Source: Plumapathes pennacea
Taxonomy: Eukaryota; Cnidaria; Anthozoa; Antipatharia; Myriopathidae
Length of the DNA: 64,000 nucleotides
Assembly: GCA_964036295.1 (NCBI GenBank)
Contig: OZ038468.1
Span: forward strand, 4,770,501 to 4,834,500
Direction of reading: 5' to 3'
Positions 53,250-63,626 of the stretch are shown here, piece after piece; position 1 is the stretch's first letter, and every line of letters begins with the position of its first letter. The notes under the pieces were generated by a model. It worked only from the letters and a program-made list of their open reading frames with translations, was not told the origin of the DNA and made no database searches. The translations under genes were made by a program, and so were the position numbers.

Positions 53250-53313
53250 ATTGGTTTGTTTGTCTCCAGAAATATCGTTGTTATGGTTGCGTGACGTCAC
53301 ACTTCGGTACTCT
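53238..53313 (-). repeat. Right terminal inverted repeat with promoter-like motifs
   Basis: The reverse complement starts AGAGTACCGAAGTG and holds a full TGACGTCA CRE and AATATGGCGGCC. Here the ATG of the YY1-like motif is the nuclease start codon. Confidence 0.85.
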
Positions 53314-54565
53314 ATTGACTTCGCTAAATAACTCGAGATGTGGCCAGTGAATTGCTCGTTACTTGTGTGTAAAAGTTAACTGCATCCCATCCAAACTCAA
53401 CACCATTTGGCTCTGCGGAATATGCACGGATAAACTGGATTTTCGGGAACGATTTTGGCTCGCGTTCACCGCGGAAGCTTTGGTAATAGCCGTAAACAAA
53501 TATTTGATGGTACCGCTGTCGCCGATAAATATTTAGTCCCGACGAAACTTTCTGTGGCGACACGAAATACTTTTGGGAAGATAACAGGGCGAAAGCAGAA
53601 ACCAAAGCTACGGTGAGCTTTAGCCGTGAAACAATGACGCTTTATGCTTTACTCTGTACATGACATCTGTTGCCTCATAAAATTCTTCTGCATATCGTAC
53701 ATTGCCTGTTGAAGTGTTTCTTTCATTCGATCATGTAGTCTTTGTTTCACAATGTTCATTAAATACCAGAAATGAAAAATACACCGAAATAATTCTGAGG
53801 ATTGAGTTTGCAGTCACAAATGGACTGAACACACTGTGAACAAAAGCGCAATAATATTGTAAACATCTCTCGTGTGACATTCCTCGCTGTCAATTTTATA
53901 TTTGTTACAGAGCACGAATACTCGAAAGCCTGATAGAAGAAACGTATTGAGTTAACAAAAGAAAACACATAAGTAGTGAAGCGAAGGCTGGATTAATCGT
54001 GGCCTCTGATTAGAAATATGAGTCAAGGTCAAACTGTCATAATCGATTGTGCATAAAAAGATATGTCACGCATTCTCAAGATGCAGGGTCGCTCAACCTT
54101 TAAGAAGCAAGTGTATGAGTGTTGTAATAATAATTTTTAGTTTAATCAAGGTGTCAAAAGAGCAAGGTGTCAAAAGCCAAGTTCTCTATACTGTGTGATA
54201 TTTTTATGGTGAGAAATTGGAAGTCTCTCTTGGGAGTTCCGCTCTTGTCCCCTACTTTCCATTTTATATTCTGGTCTCGACCCAACTCACGCCGCGAGCT
54301 CACTGGCAAGGCCAGTCTAGTTTGAAGTATTTTTCCTATTATACGAAAAATATAATGCCATTTTCATTCATGCCGAGGCTAGGCGTTGTGGTATTTAAAT
54401 ATGAAAGCTTGGATTTGCAAGCATTGTGCTGCCAGGGTCACCTCTGATTTGAAAAACAGTATTTGCACCTCAAGTGCTGGTGATGCAATTACAAATTTAA
54501 AGAGCATGTCCACGGATTTACTATAATTTGATAGATGGTGCACAGCAAGCGATAATGAACAAGAC

Positions 54566-54645
54566 AGCTCACTCACAAGATAGCTCACTCACAAGATAGC
54601 TCACTCACAAGATAGCTCACTCACAAGATAGCTCACTCACAAGAT
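54566..54645. repeat. 16-bp tandem repeat, five perfect copies
   Basis: AGCTCACTCACAAGAT is repeated five times without error. Confidence 0.95.
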
Positions 54646-54684
54646 GCAACTGAGTGCTGCAAATATCACTGATACAATGTATTT

Positions 54685-54851
54685 AACAAATAAACCAGCT
54701 GCAAGTGTGCTCCGTTCAGAAATAAAGCATGCAGCAAGTGACGAGAGCGAGAGCATGAAGGAAGTGTAGGGACTTCACTTCTTGAGTGGTCTCGGCACTT
54801 GCTAAGTGCTTTATTTCTGAACGGAGCACTCTTGAAGCTGGTTTATTTGTT
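54685..54851. repeat. Hairpin/MITE-like element
   Basis: AACAAATAAACCAGCT at the left mirrors AGCTGGTTTATTTGTT at the right, and GTGCTCCGTTCAGAAATAAA mirrors TTTATTTCTGAACGGAGCAC. The loop holds CGAGAGCGAGAGC. Noncoding. Confidence 0.8.
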
Positions 54852-56054
54852 TTATAACATAGAACTTCTCCAGTTTTACAAAAAGCTGTCTTTATTCATC
54901 AAAAATGTTGGAATGCTAACAGCAATGAAAAAACAGATTCTCCTAAACCGCTTGGTGGTCCGAATTGCCAAGCCAGTACAGTTTTGCTTCTGCTTTTCAA
55001 CCCATCTGTTCTATAAAATTGGACAACATCTCACAGTAAAGAACTATATTTTTCCGTAGAACTTTGGACTACAAGTACGTGAAATCATACAGTCAGCTAG
55101 TGCATAAAATGCAAATTTGAAGGGAATCAATAAACGCTCCAATGGCCGACTCGAAAATTGTGTGAATGAAAACTTACCAATTTCTTGACTCTACCTCGTA
55201 GTACAATCATTTGAAGTCCATCCGAAAGTTCCTCATTACTTTTTTTCAGTCACATCATCGGAAATTCTTTCTCTTGCATCACTACAAATACTTCTTCTGC
55301 TCGTCTGTCTTCGCCGTTCATGTTCAGTGATTGCTTAGTTGGCTGATCTTCAACTGAGTGGTTTGCCTTCTCCTTCCTTGTTGAAGCATTCAACTTCAAA
55401 CAACCCACGGATGTAATTGTGACTCCCAAATATGCTGCACTTAGGGACGCTGCACTTAGGGACAGTGCTAATAAACCGATTTGCTTTTACGACGCTGACA
55501 AGAAACTTGTGCCACGGCCGTTCTTCGGCATACATTTTCCCTCTCCAAACTGTTGAAGTGCTTTTTGATGAGGTCACGTTTACCGATTCACGGTGAACTG
55601 CTTTGATCATGCCATACTAGCCAGTGTCTTTCACTTAAAGCCAAACTCCATTCTCGCATTATTTTAATTTTTTTTGCCAGAGGATGACATAAGCGTGGTT
55701 TATAACTTATAAACCACGGGTAAGCGTGGTTTATACTTTGGCAAACCATGGTTTTCGACCAATCAGCGTGTGGCTTGTATCGTGACTGTGTTATAAATAT
55801 ATATGTGTGTGTGTGTGTGTATGTATGTACGTACATTATTATACAGATGTATACATTCAAATAAGTATTTTACACTGTACATATATTACACATGAAAGTT
55901 CAATTTCAATCATCTGTACATGTTCCTCCCCCCTCCCATTAAATGTAATCATGTAACCAGTAATCTTTTAGCTGCCTATTCAACCCCATGTATTCTCCTG
56001 TTTCAATATTTCTATTGAAAACCCTGTTAATGTATAAGAAAAACAAAGTTTTAA
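54852..56054. other. No gene recognised
   Basis: A minus frame at 55350-55610 (SVNVTSSKSTSTVWRGKMYA...) has ordinary composition but no domain. CGTGGTTTATAACTTATAAA and ACCACG at 55693-55720 form a small palindrome. There is a TG/ATG-rich run near 55803-55830. Confidence 0.4.
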
Positions 56055-57443
56055 TTAATCAGTGTGCACTTGAACTGGCTGCCTTGTTTTTGTTTGGGGC
56101 ACCCTTGAAAGTGTTTGGGGATGAATTTGTCGATGATGCTCTAAGCAAATGCATTTAAGCTTATTGGAGCTGTTTTGCACACAGGCATGTCGTGAAAGAA
56201 TGTCAAATACATTGTGAATGGATTTGCTGCCTTGCTCCCCATGGAACCCAAGGCCGCATTTCCACCTTTTAACCCATGATGGTGGGTTTCCAGAAAGTGC
56301 ATCTTTGGCAGGACTGACGCGTGGGCAAACTCCTCCCTGTAAATTGCCATGAACTCTTTGATGTCTTTTTCTGGTGTTGAAGGAAACAAAAAATGTCAAC
56401 AGTGCAAGATATGCAAAACAAAGTGTGCAGCAAAGAGAAATGTTGGAATAAGAAAATATACTGTGATGTACCCAGCTGTAGAATATCGGTATTCTGAAGT
56501 TTCTTGCAACTTCTTGCTACAGTTGTAGATTGAATGGCTTCTGCCAGATGCTGTGAGCAACTTTTCAAACTTCAACTGTATTGCAGCAGCTTGGCCATAG
56601 AGAGACTCTGCACCCGCCTTCTCTGCAACATCCAGAGTGAAATATTTTTTTATTGTTTTGTACCTTGCAGCATTTGTTGACATTAACCCTAACCAAATTC
56701 TTTGCCATGATTGGCCTGGCGTTGCTTGGGCTCTGATTTCAGATAGCTCAGATTCCTGTTATGAGCAATATGAAACTGTTGTCAAAATTACATGCTGAAG
56801 TAAAGCACCCCACAAATGCACAGATACATGTAATTAATTGGACATTTTGGGAGAGGAAATATTTTGACTTTTGATTTGTTGGCAGTTCAGCTTGTGCAAT
56901 TTTTATTATGAGTGAAAAACTGATCTGTTATTGTGAAATATACGGACTTTGTATTTTGTGTTTTGCAAACAGAAACAGAAACAACAGTTATTACCAGTTT
57001 GTCAACTGTCAGAGTTTGACTTCAATATCTTGGCCATGTAGGAGTAGATGGTTCACTAGATCATCAGCGATGCTGGCCTGGTCCTTCAGAAGCCCAATTT
57101 GAAGTTCCTTTGCATGTATGTGCTGAAGGTTACTTATGTATTCTTGATATTAACCACTGCCAACCTTTGAAGACGAGTTATGTACTGTAAGAACAAGCAT
57201 GCAGTTAATGTTAGGAGATAACAGCTTGATGATTTTACATTTATGGGTGTAGATGGGATACAATAGGATCACAAATATGTGTCTCTGTTAATCTATTGCA
57301 GTTGCTGTGAAAATAAAAATATGTTTTTAGTTTAGTGAATGAAAACATACTTTTTGACCTTCCAGTGCCATTTCATGTGCAATCTTTAAATCAAGCTCTT
57401 CTAAAGCATGGAGAAGGAGACTGTAGATTCATTTGAAAATCCC
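56055..57443 (-). pseudogene. Multi-exon gene of a cnidarian multicopy family, decayed
   Basis: Four exon-like pieces are seen. 57443-57361 (LLLHALEELDLKIAHEMALE, GTATGT donor). 57122-57012 (HIHAKELQIGLLKDQASIAD, acceptor AACCTTCAG). About 56683-56472 (FEKLLTASGRSHSIYNCSKK, GTACAT donor). 56370-56055 (acceptor CAACACCAG, phase agreeing), reading KDIKEFMAIYREEFAHASVL, PKMHFLETHHH, then WVKRWKCGLGFHGEQGSKSI, H and SEHHR-type CICLEHHRQIHPQTLSRVPQ. The last exon shifts frame near 56278. The pattern 'LEdH..pW..rW..GfG..GEQG.Es.H...HhrqvhP' is one I remember from many predicted coral and Hydra proteins of unknown function. A further exon-like frame (VDVPETRTLRQLLQQEHDSF) is at about 57660-57770. 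Confidence 0.5.
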
Positions 57444-58099
57444 AAGGCTGATGTGCTAACCAGGAATGCAAACCTATAGTGTGAAAGTAAATCATGGCAT
57501 CAGGACTGAACAGGTGATTTAGATATGTGAACATCTGAAAGTGTCATTAACATGATCTATTTATATCTTATATACATAATTATATCTTCTCATATTTTAA
57601 GAAATGGGAAATACCTGACCTGACCTGACCTGATCAAGAGGGACATTGAAGAGGAATGGGTGGTGACATGGTTATGTAATTTGGCTTTGTTGATGTTTCC
57701 ACCTCAAGAAACTATCGTGTTCTTGCTGTAATAGCTGCCTCAGAGTTCTTGTTTCTGGGACATCTATACTACAACTATCTATACTACATCTATACTTTGG
57801 GCAGCTGTGATTGTGCCATCAAACACCATAGGCAGAAGAAACAACCTGTACAGTAAGAAAACATAGGTCCGCAAAGCGTACGTGAAGGTAGTTCGTGTTA
57901 CAACGGGGCACGAACTATTATCGAATATTATCACCGTTTGATCGGGGTTTTACACTATGTTCTACTATGCCAGCTACGTACTATGCATGACCAAACACAA
58001 ATGCACAAACATGACAGTTTATTATATGATTATTTTGAGCTGATCGACATAAAAGGAGGAAAGTATAGCTTCCCAAAATATTTCAAGTCGTTCTGTAAA
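57444..58099. other. Mostly noncoding; possible upstream exon
   Basis: It contains the exon-like minus frame near 57660-57770 mentioned for the gene at 56055-57443, and a short ACCTG tandem repeat at about 57616-57636. Nothing else is supported. Confidence 0.35.
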
Positions 58100-58339
58100 A
58101 ATTTCTGCGAGGTAAGCCAGACTTTGACTCGTTATAGTAGTTTCGTATTAACGTAACACACTCCAGCCAAACAAACCTGTTTCTCGTGCTCTTCGAACGG
58201 TGGTGTAATAGATTCATAGTAAAATTTCCTGTCGACTTTTCATTAGCGACAAAACCCGCTAGAGACAATTTTTGTAAACAAACAAGTCAGACAAACCACA
58301 GTCGATCTGGTCATGAAATCATCTGTCAACAAACATATC
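58100..58339 (+). repeat. Direct repeat unit, left
   Basis: About 235 bases, from GCGAGGTAAGCCAGA to CAACAAACATATC. They recur at about 59190-59430 (GCGAGGTAAACCAGA to CAACAAACATATC) with scattered changes. The foldback element is inserted exactly at the junction of the two units. Confidence 0.8.
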
Positions 58340-59178
58340 GGCTGTTGCCAAAATGGGGACGGGGACGCGGGGACGTGACCTTGGGGACGTGGGGACGTGA
58401 CCTTGGGGACGTGACCTTCAAAACAAAAACCCTTCTAACTCTCTTAGTTTTTCTCCTATCGGCTTGAAACTTTCACACAAAACAGAGAATTCGGTGTACT
58501 CGAATTGTTCATAAAATTCAAGGCGACTCGTGAACGAGAAAACCACACAAACAAAAAATTATATGTGATTTGAAAAATTCCCACACAAACTCGGTGCCCC
58601 GGGGTACCCCCCACGTAAGATTTCTTGCTCCAAAAATGGCGGCAAAACCCGAAATCCTTTCTACGGCCCGCAAAACGGTAAAAAACGTGTACAAACCTAA
58701 AAAGCCACTTCAAGTAATACCAAGATAGCCACGAAACCGTCAGTAGCTTTCACGCGTGCTCCAAATCGCATCGAACTCCGCCAATCGAATAGCACGAAAA
58801 AAGTGCATCGAACGTGAGCGAAATACGATTTTATTAAGGCTGGCATTGAAGGTATTTCAACTAATTGGACTTTTATTTTAACCTTTAAATTTGACCTTTA
58901 AATTTAACCTGCAAATTTAACCTGCAAATTTAACCTGCATATTTGACCTGCAAATTTAATCTGCACATAAACATGTCAACCTGCAATCCGCAGATTGTCC
59001 CGTCCGCTCAGGAGACGCCTTGAATTTTATGAGCGCTTCGAAAAATCGAATTCTCTGTTCTGTGTGAAAGTTTCAAGCCGATAGGAGAAAAACTAAGAGA
59101 GTTAGAAGGGTTTTTGTTTTGAAGGTCACGTTCCCGCGTCCCCAAGGTCACGTCCCCGTCCCCATTTTGGCAACAGCC
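58340..59178. mobile_element. Fold-back DNA transposon with 8-bp target duplication
   Basis: The termini GGCTGTTGCCAAAATGGGGA and TCCCCATTTTGGCAACAGCC begin inverted repeats of about 130-150 bases, which include GGGGACGTGACCTT repeats and AACTCTCTTAGTTTTTCTCC. AACATATC is duplicated at 58332-58339 and 59179-59186. An 8-bp duplication fits hAT- or Mutator-like transposition. The middle holds a minisatellite and no ORF. The left repeat has extra copies of the GGGGACGTG motif, so the arms are not equal. Confidence 0.85.
58881..58966. repeat. Minisatellite, about 14-bp unit
   Basis: Units of the type AACCTGCAAATTT / GACCTTTAAATTT recur six to seven times in the loop of the fold-back element. Confidence 0.85.
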
Positions 59179-59430
59179 AACATATCATGCGAGGTAAACC
59201 AGATTTTGACTCGTTATAATAGTTTCGTAACGTAACACACTCCAGCCGAACAAACCTGTTTCTCGTGCTATTCGAACGGTGGTGAAAAGGATTCACAGTA
59301 AAATTTCCTGTTGATTTTTCATTAGTGACAGAATCCGCTCGAGACAATTTTATAAACAAACAACTCAGACATACCACAGCGATCTGCATTTGCAATTATG
59401 GCATGAAATCATGTGTCAACAAACATATCA
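59179..59430 (+). repeat. Direct repeat unit, right
   Basis: Partner of 58100-58339. It begins with the target duplication AACATATC and then GCGAGGTAAACC. Confidence 0.8.
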
Positions 59431-60261
59431 GCGAACGCAATAAAACTCGGAATAAGCTTTTACCTTTGCCAAAACATATGTCATGGTCACACCATACAGC
59501 TGTGTTCCTTCTTTTGTGAGCGGAGCGTATATTCGCAAATGTGTCCAGAAATGTCGCTCTAAATGTGAATCTGTGTCGCCTGTTTGCCAGATACTACGGA
59601 TGTGTCGGCCGGGGCCTGAAGGGGGAGCAGATTTCCACATGCAACCAAAGAATCGGCAACACTCACAGCCGCCATTAAATAATGCCTTGAATTTCCACGT
59701 GCGAGAGAGCCAATTATATTTAGAAAACCCCTCCCTGGAGAGGTAATTTAGCTTCTGACATTCTGTTGCAAAGTTATAACATTAGCACGGAAACCCTTTA
59801 CTGGAAATCCCTCTGTGCATTCTTTGTGTTAAGTACATAATAAAAGACAAACTTTCTCACAGGACCTGTACCACGGCGGCTTTTATATGGATAACACTTC
59901 ATGCTCCTCCCCCCTCAGTAGTTTTTGCCACCTAGAGGGGAGCATTTTAATGACCTAATGAGATGGGCTGAACGGCGATTTAACTATCGCCCAAACGCCG
60001 ACATAGAAGCTATTTGCATATTGCAAATAGCTTCAAAAAGTTTATGTAGTTTTTATTTCTGTAATAGTGTTTAGTTAGTGGTTTCTGGGCGAAAATGATT
60101 TTTTTGTGTATATTTACCACTTGCTCCTGAAATACCATAGATGATGCTTAGCAGTGCAGTGCATAATAGTTCCGAGGTCTTGAAATATAACATGCAATTA
60201 TATAGTTGTACATTTCAAGGGCTGTGTGCACATTGGGGTAGGTGTCTGGTGCTTCAAATGC
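59431..60261. other. No gene recognised
   Basis: TATTTGCATATTGCAAATA at about 60010-60028 is a small palindrome containing an octamer-like ATTTGCAT. No gene is supported. Confidence 0.45.
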
Positions 60262-60472
60262 AACATTGATAAAAATGAATTTACTATTGGTGTATTTCTG
60301 GATCTTGCCAAGGCTTTTGACACAGTAAATCATCAAATTTTATTACGAAAACTTGAACACTATGGAATAAGAGGTGTAGCATTGGAATGGGTTAAAAATT
60401 ATTTATCAAATATGCTAACAATTAAATGTGGGGTGCCTTAAGGGTCAATACTGGGACCACTATTATTTGTAA
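60262..60472 (+). pseudogene. Non-LTR (LINE) reverse transcriptase fragment, 5' piece
   Basis: GVFLDLAKAFDTVNHQILLR, KLEHYGIRGVALEWVKNYLS and KCGVP-stop-GSILGPLLFV are RT blocks of CR1/L2/Jockey-type LINEs: the first catalytic Asp is in FLDLAKAF, and PQGSILGPLLF is block 4. A dozen or so residues are missing between NYLSN and KCGVP, and the usual Gln codon is TAA. The ORF is cut at 60472 by a family A Helitron. Confidence 0.85.
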
Positions 60473-61193
60473 CTAGTGGGACCCCCGTAAAATACGGGGA
60501 TCAGATTTCTTTTTTCTAACCCTAACATCAAAATAGTACATAACCACTCGACTGTACCACTTGGTGAATTGCCGATCGATCGACATCAAAGCTCCCCGTT
60601 TTTCGAAATTCTTTTCTTTTCTCCTTTTTGAATTCATTTTCGAGCATCTCAAACGCAGTTTACCGCTCCAAAGTACAAACGTCCCTGCAATGCATGTACC
60701 ACTCGATCATACTCGACTCGTTGAACCACCGATCGTCCGACATCAAAATCTTCCTGTTTTTCGAACATGCGGCAGCATCACCCCACCATCCAGACACCTG
60801 AAATTCTCTTTCTAAACTCAAACGGAATTCTCAACTTCAGTAATCGCGTCCCGTGGGCTTGGTTGAAAGGCAACGGTCGAGAAGATTTCTGGCTTGCTTG
60901 TGCCGGCGATTCAATTTGAATTGACAACATCGTAATTATGACTAACAATCATACGCGAGCGTCAGAAATTCAAATCACGCATTATCTAATTACCGGTTAA
61001 ATAAGCACTCGTAAATTTTTCAAAGACCACAAATTGCACTCGCGCGGCGCTCGTGCAATTTTGTCGTCTTTGAAAAATTTACTCATGCTAATTTATTCCA
61101 AATTGCACTCGACTATACTAATTTGTTGCGTCATAAATCGAAATTAACAATTTGTTACACACACATGAGCCGCGGTCAGCGGTTGCTAGAGAT
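60473..61193 (-). mobile_element. Family A Helitron inside a LINE ORF
   Basis: On the plus strand it starts CTAGTGGGACCCCCGTAAAA and ends ...GCGGTTGCTAGAGA, a 5' end with a small internal deletion. The flanks are A (60472) and T (61194) with no target duplication. Rejoining the flanks gives a continuous RT reading (LLFV then I-Y-M-N-D-I). A separate hairpin (61011-61082) is inserted near its 5' part. Confidence 0.88.
61011..61082. repeat. Hairpin insertion within the Helitron copy
   Basis: GTAAATTTTTCAAAGAC and GTCTTTGAAAAATTTAC are exact inverted arms, and CAAATTGCAC with GTGCAATTTTG continues the stem. The other family A copies lack it. Confidence 0.85.
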
Positions 61194-61330
61194 TTACATG
61201 AATGATATATTTTTTAGTAATAAAAACATACAATGAATCAGGAACTAAAAGAAATAACATGGCTATCAGCAAACAAACTTTCTTTGAACCTCAGCAAAAC
61301 ACATTTTATAGTATTTAAGAGTCGTTGTCT
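61194..61330 (+). pseudogene. LINE reverse transcriptase fragment, 3' piece
   Basis: It begins IYMNDI, in register with the end of the 5' piece, then lacks about 50 residues of the catalytic region. It resumes as NQELKEITWLSANKLSLNLS then KTHFIVFKSR, a typical RT thumb-region block of this LINE class. No endonuclease or 3' tail is recognised. Confidence 0.75.
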
Positions 61331-62176
61331 GAGAAAACCGGGCAGAGCCCACGGATCAAGGTCGGCCGATCCCCTTCTTCTTTATATCGTTTAAAGGCCT
61401 TCGTAAACGATTAGGAATGATGGCAATTACAGCTATTAGAACCTCTTCATTATTGAGATTTGACCACCCCCCTAGTTTTTGCCTGCGCGCGGATCAAAAA
61501 TCGCTAAATTTAGGTACATTTTGGTGGTCCGAAAACGGTAGTTTGCCAAACGCCTGAGCTTTCACCATTTTTTTGCGAGTTGCCTGGCTTTTAAAAAGCC
61601 GATTTCCGTTGACAGAAACTGATTTATTTCAATATTATATTTTTTACAACGGGTCAGAAGTCAGCTGCGGCAAATAAGTGGATTTGACCAAATTTTTAGC
61701 TCTTTTTGAGGAGCGTTTTCTCAAAAGTGCGGCAGTATTTTTCCGAATTTGCACTTTATTTCAATAGGCTAATTTAATATCTTCAAAATTCCGCTGAGAT
61801 AAAATTGGGGCTCGAACTAGATGCGAAGTGAACGACCGCCAAAGTCTGTAAACATTAGCATTATGTAACATGATCCTTCTGTAATGCTTTCGTTCTGGAA
61901 AATCAATTTAAAGCGCGTTGGGGGACCTTGCAAGTTATTCGGTTTCTCTGTCTTTCTATATGGTTTATAGCACTCATTCAGTGTTGAACGAATTTTCATT
62001 CGGTGTCTGTCAAAGGAATTGAGCGAAATTTCCATCGAGTATAACACTGCGCTATGTGGCGTTTCGGCCTGTTTCCACATGTTACGTATCACCAAACCAC
62101 TATCTCGACAAATAGTGAATATGAATAATTAAAGTTATCGATGGCATTTACCGTTTTATTATCGTCATGGATCGTT
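61331..62176. other. No gene recognised
   Basis: No supported ORF or repeat. Confidence 0.45.
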
Positions 62177-63050
62177 TCAAGAAATGAAATGTTGCCATTT
62201 CCAGAATCCCATCGAAAAAGTTTTAGTGTCTAAAGAACGGTATGGAGAACAATTCTGCATTTGAGCAGTTTGTATTGCTCCAGTGACCGTCTTATACACC
62301 CATCTATCGTAGTGAAAATGGACCAACTCAAAACAGAGAGAGTAGTCTATAATTTCACTCAGCAATTTGACAAAGAAGGAGGACTTCGCACTTTGGCGGT
62401 GCTCGTGACCGGTGAAACTGGTATCACACCAGTTACGAAAAGGATAGAGGTGTGGCCAGAGAGCACATTCTATGCCAAACATTTGAAAAATATCTGAACA
62501 TTTCAAACTTTTTTCATTTGTGATACATTCCTCACGAAGGGAAACCATTTCGGAATATGCGCTTCCTTCTAAACGGATAAGTCCATTGTAGATGCGTATC
62601 AGAATGTTTTTCCTGCCTACATCAGGAATAGCCAACAGATTTTCTTCAACAGTTTGAGGTGTAGGAGAGAATAAACGCCGCTGTTTTGATTCGATAACCA
62701 TGTTGGTGACGTTTGTAAGGGCCAAGATCAATTACAAAAGGTCTTAGAGTATAGACATCCTCCAGAGGTAAGGTTTTTAAGAAATCAGGTACATTGCAAA
62801 ACTTAGGTACAATGTACATCTCAGCACGACAAATGCAATTGCTAACACTTGGTTATACCTTTGTTTAAAATTAGAGGTCATTGTTTGCCGTTGTAACAAA
62901 TTACAATTGGGACAATAGGCCCAAGAACAGAATTTCAACCAAAAAGTGTGGTCGTTTACTGTGGCGGTATAGGAGGGTGTTGTTATATTATCCTCAAGTG
63001 TACCATTGTAAGAATTGGAAAAATTCAAAAAAGCTCTTTCGCACTGAGCA
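62177..63050 (-). pseudogene. Second Helitron RepHel, N-terminal fragment
   Basis: It is homologous to 10042-11424. The Zn-binding-like segment FCSWAYCPNCNLLQRQTMTS (about 62870-62940) precedes DIFQMFGIECALWPHLYPFR, ELVHFHYDRWVYKTVTGAIQ and SPYRSLDTKTFSMGFWKWQH. The copies clearly differ in sequence, so two Helitron lineages are present. There are frame changes near 62740-62850. The reading stops at 62177, before any HUH, tyrosine or helicase motifs, so it is a truncated relic. Confidence 0.8.
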
Positions 63051-63187
63051 GTGCGGACATTTTCTGAGTGATGTGTTCATTGGCTCCTAATGTGGGCGAT
63101 TACAGTTTTATAGTTGATACTCACAAATTCACTCATGCTCCACAAAATTTGGTGCTCTTACAGCACAGATTGCTTCCTTGTTGCCAC

Positions 63188-63620
63188 CAGTGTTGTATCC
63201 AGGATTTCAAAACTGGGGGTCCTTCGGACCCCCTCTTCCAAAATTTAGGGGTCCAAGTAGGATTTTGTGGGGTCCAACTAATTAATATTCATTTTTAATA
63301 TTAATATTCGTGGCGCGTCATTATTCACATTGTTTATTTTTGTACCAAACAAATAACAAGCCGATAGGACATTTTTTATGTTCCTGCCACATTTTGTTCT
63401 CTTTTGAGGAGGTTTTCGCGTAAATCGGGCTTTACCGACGCGCTATAAGTGGTCAAGGATCAGTGTCGGCTTTCCGCTTAGCGGGTCGCGTTCCGAAAAG
63501 AGTCGCTTGTCAATTAATTTTTCGAGTGCGTCCAAGCGGACGCACTTGCTGGAATTTTTTGCATCCAAATTGAGATTTGTGCGTCCCAGGACGCAATAAC
63601 GCACTCTGGATACAACACTG
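63188..63620. mobile_element. MITE with CAGTGTTG ends
   Basis: CAGTGTTGTATCCAG and CTGGATACAACACTG are exact 15-base inverted ends. TGCCAC precedes the left end (63182-63187) and follows the right end (63621-63626), giving a 6-bp direct flank. The CAGTG start suggests hAT, although hAT normally gives 8 bp. GGGGTCCTTCGGACCCC (about 63214-63232) is an internal hairpin. No ORF. Confidence 0.8.
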
Positions 63621-63626
63621 TGCCAC

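Larger units (their letters stand above)
49953..53313. mobile_element. ISL2EU/IS4EU-type DNA transposon (THAP-DDE transposase plus SWIM-YqaJ nuclease)
   Basis: The 3361-bp element has 76-77-bp terminal inverted repeats differing at about four positions. AT is duplicated (49951-49952 and 53314-53315). Copies B1 and B2 of the host repeat preserve the undisturbed site, which fixes the boundaries. Two genes converge: a THAP-DDE transposase from the left and a SWIM-YqaJ exonuclease-like gene from the right. From memory, the pairing of a DDE transposase with a YqaJ-type nuclease and a 2-bp AT duplication defines the ISL2EU group. The transposase has one frame break, while the nuclease looks intact. 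Confidence 0.85.
49830..54320 (+). repeat. Family B repeat, copy B3, split by a DNA transposon
   Basis: It starts GCTCGCGGGGGCCTGGGGCC and ends with hairpin ACTGGCAAGGCCAGT then CTAG (54317-54320), followed by T. The transposon at 49953-53313 interrupts it at the AT of GACGTAATTGACTTC. Without the insert it is about 1.13 kb, similar to B2. Confidence 0.8.
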
